Shown: piece by piece, positions 1-8,335 of the stretch
How the letters are laid out: every line of letters starts with the position of its first letter
Numbering within the stretch: position 1 is the first letter of the stretch
Origin: an uncultured Bacteroides sp.
Lineage (GTDB): Bacteria > Bacteroidota > Bacteroidia > Bacteroidales > Bacteroidaceae
Direction of reading: 5' to 3'
Length of the DNA stretch: 25,877 bases
Assembly: GCA_900546355.1 (NCBI GenBank)
Contig: URCM01000038.1
Location: 1 to 25,877 of the forward strand
The notes under the pieces: generated by a model
What the model was told of the DNA's origin: nothing
Databases searched by the model: none
Seen by the model: the letters and a program-made list of their open reading frames with translations, nothing else
Translations under genes and position numbers: made by a program

Positions 1-14
1 CAAGCTCTTTACTG

Positions 15-38
15 CAATTGAGATTGCCATTGAGATTG
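15..38. repeat. 12-bp imperfect tandem repeat upstream of the SusC promoter
   Basis: Two adjacent 12-base units, CAATTGAGATTG (15-26) and CCATTGAGATTG (27-38), differ at one base and abut the candidate -33 element at 39-42. The position suits an operator for an activator of the uptake operon, such as a hybrid two-component or other DNA-binding regulator. That role is inferred only from location. The repeat is short and could be chance, or it could be the end of an upstream gene. Confidence 0.4.
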
Positions 39-68
39 CTTGCGGATTTTAGGTTTACTATAATTTTG
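39..68 (+). promoter_or_regulatory. Candidate Bacteroidetes-type promoter of the SusC/SusD operon
   Basis: TAATTTTG at 61-68 matches the Bacteroidetes -7 consensus TAnnTTTG exactly. CTTG at 39-42 is a three-of-four match to the -33 TTTG element with an 18-base spacer. Transcription would start near 75 and leave a leader of about 160 bases before the SusC start at 237. The rest of 69-236 holds no gene I can recognise. A second consensus-like -7 on the other strand (CAAATATA, 74-81) could drive a divergent gene beyond the left edge, but I see no matching -33 for it. Confidence 0.5.
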
Positions 69-236
69 TTACCCAAATATAAAACGAAGTTAAGCCTACT
101 ATTATGAAAGGCACATGCGGACAGATGAAAAAGGGATGAATGCACCTTCTTCCTAAGGTATTCTTCTTTATGTTCTTTTCAGAGTAGATGTGAGGACTGA
201 CTTTATTTTTTTAGTACTCATCTTAATATTTAGTTT

Positions 237-3200
237 ATGGATTTAGCAAAATTAGTTCGTAGGGCAGGAGCCACACTGTTGCTGGCTATGCTGTGTCTCG
301 TTACGTTTGCTCAAGGAAAGACGGTGACCGGTACGGTTGTAGACGGAACGGGTGAGCCGCTGATCGGAGTGAGCGTACAGGTGAAAGGTACTTCTACGGG
401 AGCGATTACCGACTTAGACGGTAAGTTTTCTATTCCGAACGTAAGTCCCGAAAGTACATTAGTGATTTCGTATATCGGGTATGCCACGCAGGAAATCAAG
501 GTGGGCGACCAAGCTACATTTAACATTACATTGGCAGACGATGCCCAACTGTTGGAAGAAGTGGTGGTAATCGGATACGGAACAATGGCAAAGAGAGACT
601 TGACGGGTTCAATCGCTTCGGTTAGTGCGGAACAATTGGCAGCCGTACCTGTAAACAATGTGTCGGAAGCATTGACCGGTAAGATGCCAGGTGTATCTAT
701 CACAACCACAGAAGGATCTCCCGATGCTGAAGTGAAAATCCGTGTGCGTGGAGGCGGTTCTTTGTCGCAGGATAACTCTCCTTTATATATTGTGGACGGA
801 TTTCCGGTAAGCAGTATCAGTGATATCGCTTCGGCGGATATCGAAAGCATCGATGTGCTGAAGGATGCTTCTTCTACCGCTATTTATGGTGCTAAAGGAG
901 CCAATGGTGTTATTATCATTACTACGAAGTCCGGACACGAAGGGAAACCGCAAGTCAATTTCGGCGCATCTTTCGGTATACGCAAGCGGGTAGGCGAAGT
1001 AGGTGTGTTAAGCCCGTATGAGTATGTGATGTACCAGCAGGAACTGAACCAGGACGGAACGAATTACGGTTTGTACCAGGATTTGGACATCTGGAAATCG
1101 GTAGAAGGGACTAACTATCAGGAAGAGCTTTTCGGACGTACGGGTAACCAGCAGCAATACAACGTGAGTGTAAACGGCGGTACGAAAGAAACCAAATATG
1201 CGGTCAGCTATTCACGCAATGACGAAAAGAGCGTCATGATCGGGTCGGGCTATGCACGTAACAATATTACCGTAAAGTTGCAGACCAAGTTGAACAAGTG
1301 GTTGACGCTTGACTTGAACGACCGTTTCTCGTATACGGAAATTGACGGTTTGAGTGGTGGTGCTGATACACAGGAGAGCAGTAAGGCATACTCAATCGTG
1401 GCGCGCAGTACCATCTATCGTCCGATAACCCGTCTCTCGGAAGACTTTGTAGACGAGGATACCGGTAATACGGATTTTACTCCGTTGGAACGTATTAACG
1501 CGACTTATAAGAAGCAGACCCGTCTGCAGAACAATGCCAATGCCAGCCTGACATGGGAGCCGATAGAAGGCTTGAAATTCCGTTCGGAATACGGATACGG
1601 ATGGCGTTATAATAACACGGACCAGGTGTGGGAAGCCAAAGCTACCGCCAATTCGAAGTTCGGTTATTCCGGCCAGCCTCAGGCATATCTGACCAAGCGT
1701 GTCCAAAAGGAATGGCGTTTGGCGAATACGGTGACATACGACCATAAGAACCTGTTGGCAAAACAAGATAAGTTTAACGTAATGATTGGTCAGGAAATGA
1801 CCAGTTCATGGTATGATGATACCAATATGACTTCGGTAGGCTTCCCGACCGACAATACGGTAGACCAGGTGCTTGCCTCTATGGGTAACGGAACGGCATT
1901 GCCCACTGAAACTTATATTGGTATTAAGGATAATACTTCTTCTTTCTTCGGACGTATCAACTATTCATTGCTTGACCGTTATTTGCTGACCGCTACGGTC
2001 CGTGCCGACGGTTCCAGCAAATTCACCGACGGCAACCGTTGGGGTGTATTCCCCTCTGTGGCTTTGGCATGGCGCATCAGCGAAGAATCATTCATGAAAA
2101 AAGCGAGCGATTGGCTTTCCAACCTGAAACTCCGCCTTTCGTTCGGTACAGCAGGTAACAACCGCATTGATGCCAAATACATGTATACGACTTATTCGCT
2201 GGGTAGCACGAGCGACCGCACCATTTACTTCGGTGAATCGGCAGCTTCGATGTTGCAACGCGGTGACATGCTTTCTAATCCTGACTTGAAATGGGAAACG
2301 ACTATAACCCGCAACATCGGTATTGACTTCGGTTTCTTCAATAGCCGCATAACCGGTAGCATCGATGCTTATTGGAATACGACAAAAGACTTGCTGATGC
2401 GCCAGACGCTTCCGGGGGCTTCCGGATACAGTTATCAGTATCAGAATGTAGGGCAGACTTCTAACAGGGGTATCGAGTTTATGACGGACATTGTGATTGC
2501 CGATAAAAACGACTGGGGATTGAACTTCAGCTTCAACATTGCATACAACCGTGGCAAGATTGACAAGTATCCTGGCGGGGCTACTTGGGAAAGCAGCCGT
2601 TGGTCTGGTTCGGGTGTTATCAGTCAGGAAGAATTCTATCTGGAAGAAGGCGGACGGCTGGGTGAAGTATACGGCTATATTTACGATGGTGTGTATACAA
2701 CCGATGATTTGCAATGGAACGGCACGGGATGGGCAATCCGTACAGACGCGGAAGGAAATCCTGTAACTCATGGATTAGGTACTGTAACAGGTTCATTGGA
2801 ACCGGGTTCGATGAAGCTGAAAGACGTGAATAACGACGGTGTTATCGATGCCAATGATAAAGTCCGTTTGGGCAATACCATTCAGCCAGTGATTGGTGGT
2901 TTCGGACTGAACGGCCGTTTCCTGAAGAACTTTGACTTTACGGTATTCTTTAATTATCAATTGGGAGGTCAAATCATCAACGGAACAAAAGCCGCTTCAA
3001 GTTATTATGAAGGCTCACGCCAACACTATAATGTGAACAATAACTTTACAATGGCCAACCGTTGGTCGCGCGTAGACCCCGTTACAGGCGAAAATATGAT
3101 GAACCGTAATTTTGCCAATGACTACATTGCCGCTCATGGCGAACAGGCTTATTATGACTATATCAATGGCGTGAACAGCGGAAAGTCTATTTATAACCCG

Positions 3201-3491
3201 GCTACCGTAACCGGACGTCCCCTTACCAGCTGGGATGTGGAAGATGCGTCTTTCTTGCGCTTGCAGACCGTTTCTATCGGTTATACCTTGCCGAAAGCAT
3301 GGAGCCAGAAGATGCTGATGCAAAATGTACGCATCTATGCTACAGGATATAACTTGTTCTGCTTTACAGGTTATTCGGGAGTAGACCCTGAAGTGGATTG
3401 CTGTACCAGCACTCCGATGACTCCGGGTGTGGATTATGCGGCTTATCCCAAGAGCTTCTCTATTGTTGGAGGTATCAACGTTACATTCTAA
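237..3491 (+). CDS. SusC/RagA-family TonB-linked outer-membrane transporter
   Basis: This is an outer-membrane beta-barrel importer of oligosaccharides, energised by TonB and capped by its SusD partner. The 1084 residues start with a signal peptide (about 1-26, ending in FAQ). A carboxypeptidase-D regulatory-like beta-sandwich (about 28-112; TVTGTVVDGTGEPLIGVSV) follows. Next come a TonB-box-like EEVVVIGYGT (about 110-120) and the plug domain (VRGGGSLS, PLYIVDGFPV, IESIDVLKDASSTAIYG). The rest is the barrel, ending in a typical aromatic C-terminal strand (GGINVTF). Length and domain order are normal for the SusC family. The downstream SusD gene begins 23 bases after the stop, so the two are co-transcribed. 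The transported glycan cannot be read from the protein; the neighbouring DUF5123-type lipoprotein would fit a plant-polysaccharide (pectin-like) substrate, but this is inference. Confidence 0.97.
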   Translation: MDLAKLVRRAGATLLLAMLCLVTFAQGKTVTGTVVDGTGEPLIGVSVQVKGTSTGAITDLDGKFSIPNVSPESTLVISYIGYATQEIKVGDQATFNITLADDAQLLEEVVVIGYGTMAKRDLTGSIASVSAEQLAAVPVNNVSEALTGKMPGVSITTTEGSPDAEVKIRVRGGGSLSQDNSPLYIVDGFPVSSISDIASADIESIDVLKDASSTAIYGAKGANGVIIITTKSGHEGKPQVNFGASFGIRKRVGEVGVLSPYEYVMYQQELNQDGTNYGLYQDLDIWKSVEGTNYQEELFGRTGNQQQYNVSVNGGTKETKYAVSYSRNDEKSVMIGSGYARNNITVKLQTKLNKWLTLDLNDRFSYTEIDGLSGGADTQESSKAYSIVARSTIYRPITRLSEDFVDEDTGNTDFTPLERINATYKKQTRLQNNANASLTWEPIEGLKFRSEYGYGWRYNNTDQVWEAKATANSKFGYSGQPQAYLTKRVQKEWRLANTVTYDHKNLLAKQDKFNVMIGQEMTSSWYDDTNMTSVGFPTDNTVDQVLASMGNGTALPTETYIGIKDNTSSFFGRINYSLLDRYLLTATVRADGSSKFTDGNRWGVFPSVALAWRISEESFMKKASDWLSNLKLRLSFGTAGNNRIDAKYMYTTYSLGSTSDRTIYFGESAASMLQRGDMLSNPDLKWETTITRNIGIDFGFFNSRITGSIDAYWNTTKDLLMRQTLPGASGYSYQYQNVGQTSNRGIEFMTDIVIADKNDWGLNFSFNIAYNRGKIDKYPGGATWESSRWSGSGVISQEEFYLEEGGRLGEVYGYIYDGVYTTDDLQWNGTGWAIRTDAEGNPVTHGLGTVTGSLEPGSMKLKDVNNDGVIDANDKVRLGNTIQPVIGGFGLNGRFLKNFDFTVFFNYQLGGQIINGTKAASSYYEGSRQHYNVNNNFTMANRWSRVDPVTGENMMNRNFANDYIAAHGEQAYYDYINGVNSGKSIYNPATVTGRPLTSWDVEDASFLRLQTVSIGYTLPKAWSQKMLMQNVRIYATGYNLFCFTGYSGVDPEVDCCTSTPMTPGVDYAAYPKSFSIVGGINVTF

Positions 3492-3514
3492 AAACCTGAA
3501 AAAAGGATTGAAAT

Positions 3515-5473
3515 ATGAAAAATATATATAAGACATGGGCACTGGCAGGCTTGGCCTTTGCCACAACATTGACATCTTGCTCCGACTTTTTGGACCAGAC
3601 GTCTCCTTCTGAAATGTTTCCCGAAACGGTATACAATACGGAAGGATATACCCAACAAGCTTTGAACAAAGTATATGCCGGACTTGTGTTAGACCACACT
3701 TACGGATGCCGTATTCCGTTGAACTTTTCTACCAACAGCGACATTGAACTGGTAGATGCCTTGACGCAAGAAACTACTACGGCAGATTCCGAACGCGGTC
3801 TTTGCAGCTACAATGCTCCCAATTGGAACCGCTTGGCAAATAACTGGAGCGAAATGTTCGAGATTATCGAGAATGCCAATTTGGTTATCGAGGGCATACG
3901 CGGTTCCGAAATCCGTGAAAATGAAAACATGCGCTACTATTTGGGTGAAGCGCTTACCTTGCGTGCCATGGTGTATTTCGACTTAATCAAGCATTACGGC
4001 GATGTGCCCATGAAGATGGAATCCACCAAAAGTGACGGTTCCAATCTTTATTTGGAAAAGACAGACCGTGATGTCATCATGGATTCTTTGCTGGTGGATT
4101 TGCAGGAAGCTGCCGAATTGTTGCCGTGGGTAGGAGAGGCAGGTTATACTTCTGAGCATTGTACCAAAGGTTTCGCATACGGACTGGCTGCCCGCATCGC
4201 ATTGGCTGAAGCCGGTTATGCCATCCGTGAGACACCCAAAGAAGGTTATGTAAACCTGAGCGAGAAGCGTGAAGGCCAGTTGGGATACAGTGACCCTACT
4301 TATCCGACAATGCGCCCGGGTGATGAGAAACGCCGCGAACTGTATGAACTTGCCTTGAATTGCTTGGATGCCATCATCACCAGTGGCAGACACCAGTTGA
4401 ATCCCAGTTATGAAGATGAATGGTATCGTATCAACCAGTTGACACTGGACCAGACGTATTACGAGAACATCTTCGAAGTGGCACACGGACTGAATTATTC
4501 AGGTGAGATGGGGTATACGGCAGGTGTGCGTATCAATACGGCGGGTAGCCCGTTTGGCTTCAGCAATTCATCAGGAAAAGTGAAGCTGACTGCTCCTTTC
4601 TTTATGTCGTTCGATCCGGAAGATGTGCGCCGTGACATAACTTGTGCACCGTACGAATTGCGTGATGTGACTGCTACGCAGACCTTTACGAATGCTCCTT
4701 TCGGCATTTATGTGGCAAAATGGGATGTACGTAAGATGACGGAAGAGTGGCGTGCCCAAAATGCTGCTGTAAGTACAAAGACCGGTTATGGCATCAACTG
4801 GGTAGTGATGCGTTATTCTGACGTATTGCTGATGTATGCCGAAGTGGTAAACGAACTTTACGGGCCTAACGGTAGCGGGACATGTGGTAAGTCGGCTATG
4901 GAAGCTCTGGCGGAAGTGCGCAGCCGTGCCTTTAACGGGAATGCCGAAAAGGTTTCACAATACGTAGCCCAGGCAGCCGGAAGTAAGGAGTCGTTCTTCG
5001 ACGCTATCGTGGATGAACGTGCTTGGGAGTTGGCAGGTGAAGCTGTACGTAAGTACGACCTTATCCGCTGGGGATTGCTGATAGATAAGACCGTGGAAAT
5101 GCTTGATTCTTACAAACACGCCATTGAAAATGATGAGTATGTGGCAGACCTGTATTATAAGGAAAGTGCAGGTGCCGACCCTTGGTATCTGGTAGACTAT
5201 TCCAGTGTATGCTGGTATGAAGAACCGGAGAGTACCAACGATTATAAGAGCGTCAGCTTCTGGGGCAATGTGAAGAAAGACGGGGTGATTCCTGATGACA
5301 ACAGCACGTACGATGCGCTCAATTACATCAGCAGCGGCCTTATCAGCTACGATAAATATGCTGGTTTCCAAGGTGCTGCCGGACCGGTGGTTAACCGTCA
5401 CGTGTGGCCTATTCATACCACGACTATCAACGATTCTAACGGGCACTTGAAGAACTCTTACGGATTTAATTAA
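3515..5473 (+). CDS. SusD/RagB-family surface glycan-binding lipoprotein
   Basis: This is the partner lipoprotein that forms the lid of the SusC transporter and captures glycans at the cell surface. The 652-residue protein has a lipoprotein signal with the lipobox Cys at residue 22 (TLTSC). SDFLD follows, an acidic stretch of the kind that routes Bacteroides lipoproteins to the outer face. The N-terminal TPR-like SusD region is evident (YTQQALNKVYAG, LRAMVYFDLIKHYGDVPM). So is the C-terminal RagB/SusD signature (IVDERAWELAGEAVRKYDLIRWG, about residues 500-525). A purine-rich AAAAGGA precedes the start. At 652 residues it is at the long end for the family. The ligand is unknown. Confidence 0.96.
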   Translation: MKNIYKTWALAGLAFATTLTSCSDFLDQTSPSEMFPETVYNTEGYTQQALNKVYAGLVLDHTYGCRIPLNFSTNSDIELVDALTQETTTADSERGLCSYNAPNWNRLANNWSEMFEIIENANLVIEGIRGSEIRENENMRYYLGEALTLRAMVYFDLIKHYGDVPMKMESTKSDGSNLYLEKTDRDVIMDSLLVDLQEAAELLPWVGEAGYTSEHCTKGFAYGLAARIALAEAGYAIRETPKEGYVNLSEKREGQLGYSDPTYPTMRPGDEKRRELYELALNCLDAIITSGRHQLNPSYEDEWYRINQLTLDQTYYENIFEVAHGLNYSGEMGYTAGVRINTAGSPFGFSNSSGKVKLTAPFFMSFDPEDVRRDITCAPYELRDVTATQTFTNAPFGIYVAKWDVRKMTEEWRAQNAAVSTKTGYGINWVVMRYSDVLLMYAEVVNELYGPNGSGTCGKSAMEALAEVRSRAFNGNAEKVSQYVAQAAGSKESFFDAIVDERAWELAGEAVRKYDLIRWGLLIDKTVEMLDSYKHAIENDEYVADLYYKESAGADPWYLVDYSSVCWYEEPESTNDYKSVSFWGNVKKDGVIPDDNSTYDALNYISSGLISYDKYAGFQGAAGPVVNRHVWPIHTTTINDSNGHLKNSYGFN

Positions 5474-5492
5474 TCTCCAATTTAAAAATGAT

Positions 5493-7142
5493 ATGAATAT
5501 GAAAACCAACTATAAATATCTATTCATGGCAGGTCTTCTTTCTGCAGGAATGACCGCCTGCGTGGATGACAATGACTGGGGCACCGACAGCAGCTATAAC
5601 CGTCTGTTCGGGGCACAGGACATACAGGTTTCGGCTATGGCAACTACAGCCGAAGTAACTTTCGACCGTCTTTCAAGCGTGGATTATTACATCCTGGAAC
5701 TGAGTACAGACAGTCTTTATCAAGAAGACTATCATCAAGGTTCCCGGATTGATACGGTACGCGAATCGCCTTACATCCTGGAAGGGCTGACCGGTGAAAC
5801 TACTTATTTTCTCCGTATGAAAGCTTTCTCGAATAATGGTACGTCTCCTTCATTGTGGAGTTATTTTGAAGATGGGGACCGCCGTTCGTTTGAAACCGAT
5901 GGTGAACAGATTTTCAATTCTGTGGCATCGGCAGACTTGACCGAAAGCACGGTACGCCTGACTTGGCTGGCTGATGCCGAGGTTACACATATTGACGTGT
6001 ACGCTTCTGAAGAGGCTTTCGATGCCGGTGAACCGGCTCTTCAAACCTATCAGATAACAGCAGACGACCGCGCGGCAAGCGCATGCACCATCAGCGGGCT
6101 GGAATCGCAGACCGAATATTGGTTTGTTGTCTATAATGGAACGACGAAGCGTGGCGAAATCGGTGCTACCACTACACCGCCGATGCCTGACGCTGACTTG
6201 AAGATCTCGCTGGAAGAAGGCGTTACGCTGATTGACCAAGTGCTGATTGACGACCTCGCCGCACAGGCGCAAGCCGCTGCCGGAGGCGCATCAAGCTACA
6301 GCCTGACGCTGGGTATTCCGGGCGGTGCTGCGATGGAGGTACATGGAGTAGATGAGGAGACAGGCGAAGCGACTGGGCTGGCAATACCTGAAGGCATGTC
6401 TGTTACGTTCTTTGCATTACCGGGCGAACGTCCTGTGCTGAGTTTCCAGAAGTCGCTTGAAATCGGAGGTACGCACGGATATATCCGTTTCGAAGGAGTG
6501 ACGATTGTAGACGACGGCTGCCAGTATCTGGTAAATGAAAGCAACGGTGCCGCTATCGGCGACTTTACGCTGACTAACTGTATGATAGATAACATGAACA
6601 GAAGCATCGTACGTCTGCAGGCTTCGGATGCTGTGACTTTCAACGCTATCACGATTGACAATTGTGTGGTTACCAACATCGGTTCAGGTGGCTATGCCGT
6701 GTTCCGTGTGGACAACGCAGCGTATACCATTGGCGCTATCAACGTAACAAATTCTACGTTTAGCAATGTAGGGCATAACTTTATCCAGGCAGGCAAATGT
6801 GCCTTGTCAGAAGTGAATTTCAACGGAGTGACCTTCTATAATGCACCGAACAACGCCAGCCGTTACCTGGTAGATGCGAATGGAAACAGCACGAATGTCA
6901 ACGTAGAAAATACTCTCTTCGGTCTGACTCCGGGACGAGGCATCCGTACCGATGGTACGGTTACGGTTGTCAACTCTTTCAAGACTACCGATGGCGTGTT
7001 CAGCAGCAATGACTTCGATGTAGATGTGACTTCGCCTGAAGCGACTTCTGTGGAAGTGTTTACCGATCCGGAAAACGGCGACTTCACGCTCTTGCTGGAT
7101 GATTTGAACGGCATCGGCGACCCGCGTTGGTTTACCGAGTAA
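5493..7142 (+). CDS. Surface lipoprotein with fibronectin-III-like and beta-helix (DUF4957/DUF5123-type) regions
   Basis: Third gene of the uptake operon, starting 19 bases after susD, and a likely accessory glycan-binding lipoprotein. The signal ends in GMTAC with Cys23, followed by VDDND, an acidic surface-export context. Residues about 40-130 and 140-225 look like two fibronectin-III-type sandwiches (TAEVTFDRLSSVDYYILELS; LTWLADAEVTHIDVYASEE). From about 230 there is a region like DUF4957, then from about 325 a run of short repeated strands (FTLTNCMIDNM, ITIDNCVVTNIG, INVTNSTFSNVG) typical of a right-handed parallel beta-helix, as in DUF5123 proteins. Related proteins commonly accompany SusC/SusD pairs in pectin-associated loci. 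Domain names come from memory of the families, not a search. No catalytic residues are evident, so binding is more likely than hydrolysis. Met3 (5499) is an equally possible start. Confidence 0.85.
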   Translation: MNMKTNYKYLFMAGLLSAGMTACVDDNDWGTDSSYNRLFGAQDIQVSAMATTAEVTFDRLSSVDYYILELSTDSLYQEDYHQGSRIDTVRESPYILEGLTGETTYFLRMKAFSNNGTSPSLWSYFEDGDRRSFETDGEQIFNSVASADLTESTVRLTWLADAEVTHIDVYASEEAFDAGEPALQTYQITADDRAASACTISGLESQTEYWFVVYNGTTKRGEIGATTTPPMPDADLKISLEEGVTLIDQVLIDDLAAQAQAAAGGASSYSLTLGIPGGAAMEVHGVDEETGEATGLAIPEGMSVTFFALPGERPVLSFQKSLEIGGTHGYIRFEGVTIVDDGCQYLVNESNGAAIGDFTLTNCMIDNMNRSIVRLQASDAVTFNAITIDNCVVTNIGSGGYAVFRVDNAAYTIGAINVTNSTFSNVGHNFIQAGKCALSEVNFNGVTFYNAPNNASRYLVDANGNSTNVNVENTLFGLTPGRGIRTDGTVTVVNSFKTTDGVFSSNDFDVDVTSPEATSVEVFTDPENGDFTLLLDDLNGIGDPRWFTE

Positions 7143-7187
7143 AAAGGACAAACAGCCGTAGGCTGAATTTTGATATGTTTTTTCAAT

Positions 7188-7221
7188 AAAAAGAGGCGGT
7201 ACATCATGCACCGCCTCTTTT
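7188..7221. terminator. Bidirectional hairpin terminator between convergent operons
   Basis: AAAGAGGCGGT (from about 7190) pairs with ACCGCCTCTTT (7210-7220), giving a GC-rich stem with a nine-base loop. A-rich sequence precedes it and T-rich sequence follows it, so it can work for both strands. It lies 46 bases after the stop of the surface lipoprotein gene and is the clear end of the SusC/SusD operon. Confidence 0.88.
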
Positions 7222-7240
7222 ATTGCTTCTTTATGCAGAC

Positions 7241-7306
7241 GCCCGTATTGGCTGATACAAGCGTTTACATTTGCTGATGTAAGCGTTTGTGATTGCCAAT
7301 ACGGGC
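7241..7306. repeat. 66-bp snap-back inverted repeat with internal AAGCGTTT copies
   Basis: The outer arms GCCCGTATTGGC (7241-7252) and GCCAATACGGGC (7295-7306) are perfect complements. The interior also pairs (CAAGCGTTTACAT against ATGTAAGCGTTTG, with G-U type differences), leaving a loop of about six bases. AAGCGTTT appears twice. The element lies between the operon terminator and the 3' end of the Rpn gene and is followed by a T-run at 7314-7318, so it might act as a second terminator. It may equally be a small dispersed element. I see no second copy in this window. Confidence 0.75.
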
Positions 7307-7331
7307 ATTCGTGTTTTTAAAAAGGAAAGGT

Positions 7332-8249
7332 TTATAAGGCAGCAATTTCGTCAGCAGTCAGTCCGGTTGCTTGTGAGATGATTTCTATCGGGACACCCAG
7401 TTTCTTAAAATTCCGGGCATTTTCAAAGCGTTCTTCTTTCCTGCCTTCTTCCCTTCCTTCTTCCCTTCCTTCTTTCCTTCCTTCTTCTCTTCCTTCAGCA
7501 CGGCCCTCCAGCCGTCCTTCGCCACGGGCGGTAATGATGTTGTCACGCAATATTACGACATTGTCCAAATGGTGGTAATAGGCTTTAAGTTCGGCTTTAC
7601 TCATCTGTTCCAGGCGTAATTTTTCGCGTGCCTCTTCGAGTCCCGGAGCGGTGGCGTCTGCCGGAATATTGCCTGTGTTGAGGAAATAAATCCATTGCTC
7701 CAACGGTACTTTCGACCATTTATCGAAGTCGTTTACCTTTAAAATATAATACTCCGGATAAAGGTCGCTTACCTCGTCCACTTGAAATTTCTGCTGTTGG
7801 AAGGGGCTGAGGTTTAATAGCTCACCGTTGTGTATGCCCCGGAATTCTGTCTTGCCGTGGTATACCACATCCGTTCCGTTGCCTAAATTAAAGTAGACAA
7901 TGTTTACGCTGTATATCTTGCGGATATTTTGGTAACCTTCCCCGCGGTTGATGTATTCTGTGACAAGTTTGGAAGTGCCGAATAACATCCGTTGAAAATA
8001 GGCATACTCGGAGTTGTTTTGCACTTCGATGATAAACAGTTCGTCTTTGTCATTTTCTGCCAAAAGGTCTACGCGGTTCTGTTTGTCGTCTTCAGAGTCC
8101 TGATTGCTCTCGCTTTCTAACAGCCGCTTTATTTTAATCGGTTCGTTCAGAAGTGTTGTCAGCAGTCCTTCTAACACGCCGAAATTGGCTTTGTTGCGCA
8201 GCAGACGCTTCATCGCCCAGTCAAATCGTATGTATTGGTTCTTTTCCAT
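7332..8249 (-). CDS. Rpn-family (PD-(D/E)XK) recombination-promoting nuclease / putative transposase
   Basis: The 305-residue protein belongs to the family annotated as Rpn or PD-(D/E)XK nuclease family transposase. Family members are metal-dependent DNA endonucleases linked to recombination or phage defence. The fold's core is visible as D61 (NRVDLLAE) followed by E75-x-Q77 (FIIEVQN). The N-terminal YIRFDWAMKRLLRNK and the middle FQRMLFGTSKLVTEYI are typical. The C-terminus carries a highly charged tract of repeated EGRx tetrapeptides (about residues 240-272), then a short helical tail (VPIEIISQATGLTADEIAAL) common in this family. It stands alone with its own promoter between two carbohydrate clusters. 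It is probably a mobile or defence-related passenger and not part of either glycan system. No terminal inverted repeats flank it. Confidence 0.88.
   Translation of the reverse strand: MEKNQYIRFDWAMKRLLRNKANFGVLEGLLTTLLNEPIKIKRLLESESNQDSEDDKQNRVDLLAENDKDELFIIEVQNNSEYAYFQRMLFGTSKLVTEYINRGEGYQNIRKIYSVNIVYFNLGNGTDVVYHGKTEFRGIHNGELLNLSPFQQQKFQVDEVSDLYPEYYILKVNDFDKWSKVPLEQWIYFLNTGNIPADATAPGLEEAREKLRLEQMSKAELKAYYHHLDNVVILRDNIITARGEGRLEGRAEGREEGRKEGREEGREEGRKEERFENARNFKKLGVPIEIISQATGLTADEIAAL
7440..7520. repeat. In-frame 12-bp tandem repeats coding the EGRx tract of the Rpn protein
   Basis: The plus strand reads as a run of CTTCC/CTTCT pyrimidine motifs. On the coding strand this is a set of degenerate 12-base units coding Glu-Gly-Arg-x. 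Units such as GREEGRKEGREEGREEGRKE differ only at the fourth position. Such a tract can gain or lose units without breaking the frame. Confidence 0.8.
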
Positions 8250-8275
8250 AAATCAGGGAGTTATATGTATATGTG

Positions 8276-8306
8276 CAAATATACATTTTTTCTACACTTG
8301 AACAAA
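8276..8306 (-). promoter_or_regulatory. Bacteroidetes-type promoter of the Rpn gene
   Basis: Read on the minus strand, TTTG (8303-8306) is the -33 element and TATATTTG (8276-8283) the -7 element, separated by exactly 19 bases. Both match the Bacteroidetes consensus fully. The start codon lies 26 bases downstream at 8249. This is the best promoter match I found. Confidence 0.8.
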
Positions 8307-8335
8307 GATTGCAAAAGGAATATGTGTTTCAAACC

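Noticed and set aside
69..236. Riboswitch in the SusC leader
   Set aside because: The leader of about 160 bases lacks any conserved aptamer motif I can recognise and no clear terminator/anti-terminator pair is visible.
7332..8249. Complete insertion sequence around the Rpn gene
   Set aside because: No terminal inverted repeats or target duplications flank it; the hairpin at 7241-7306 has no counterpart upstream of the gene.
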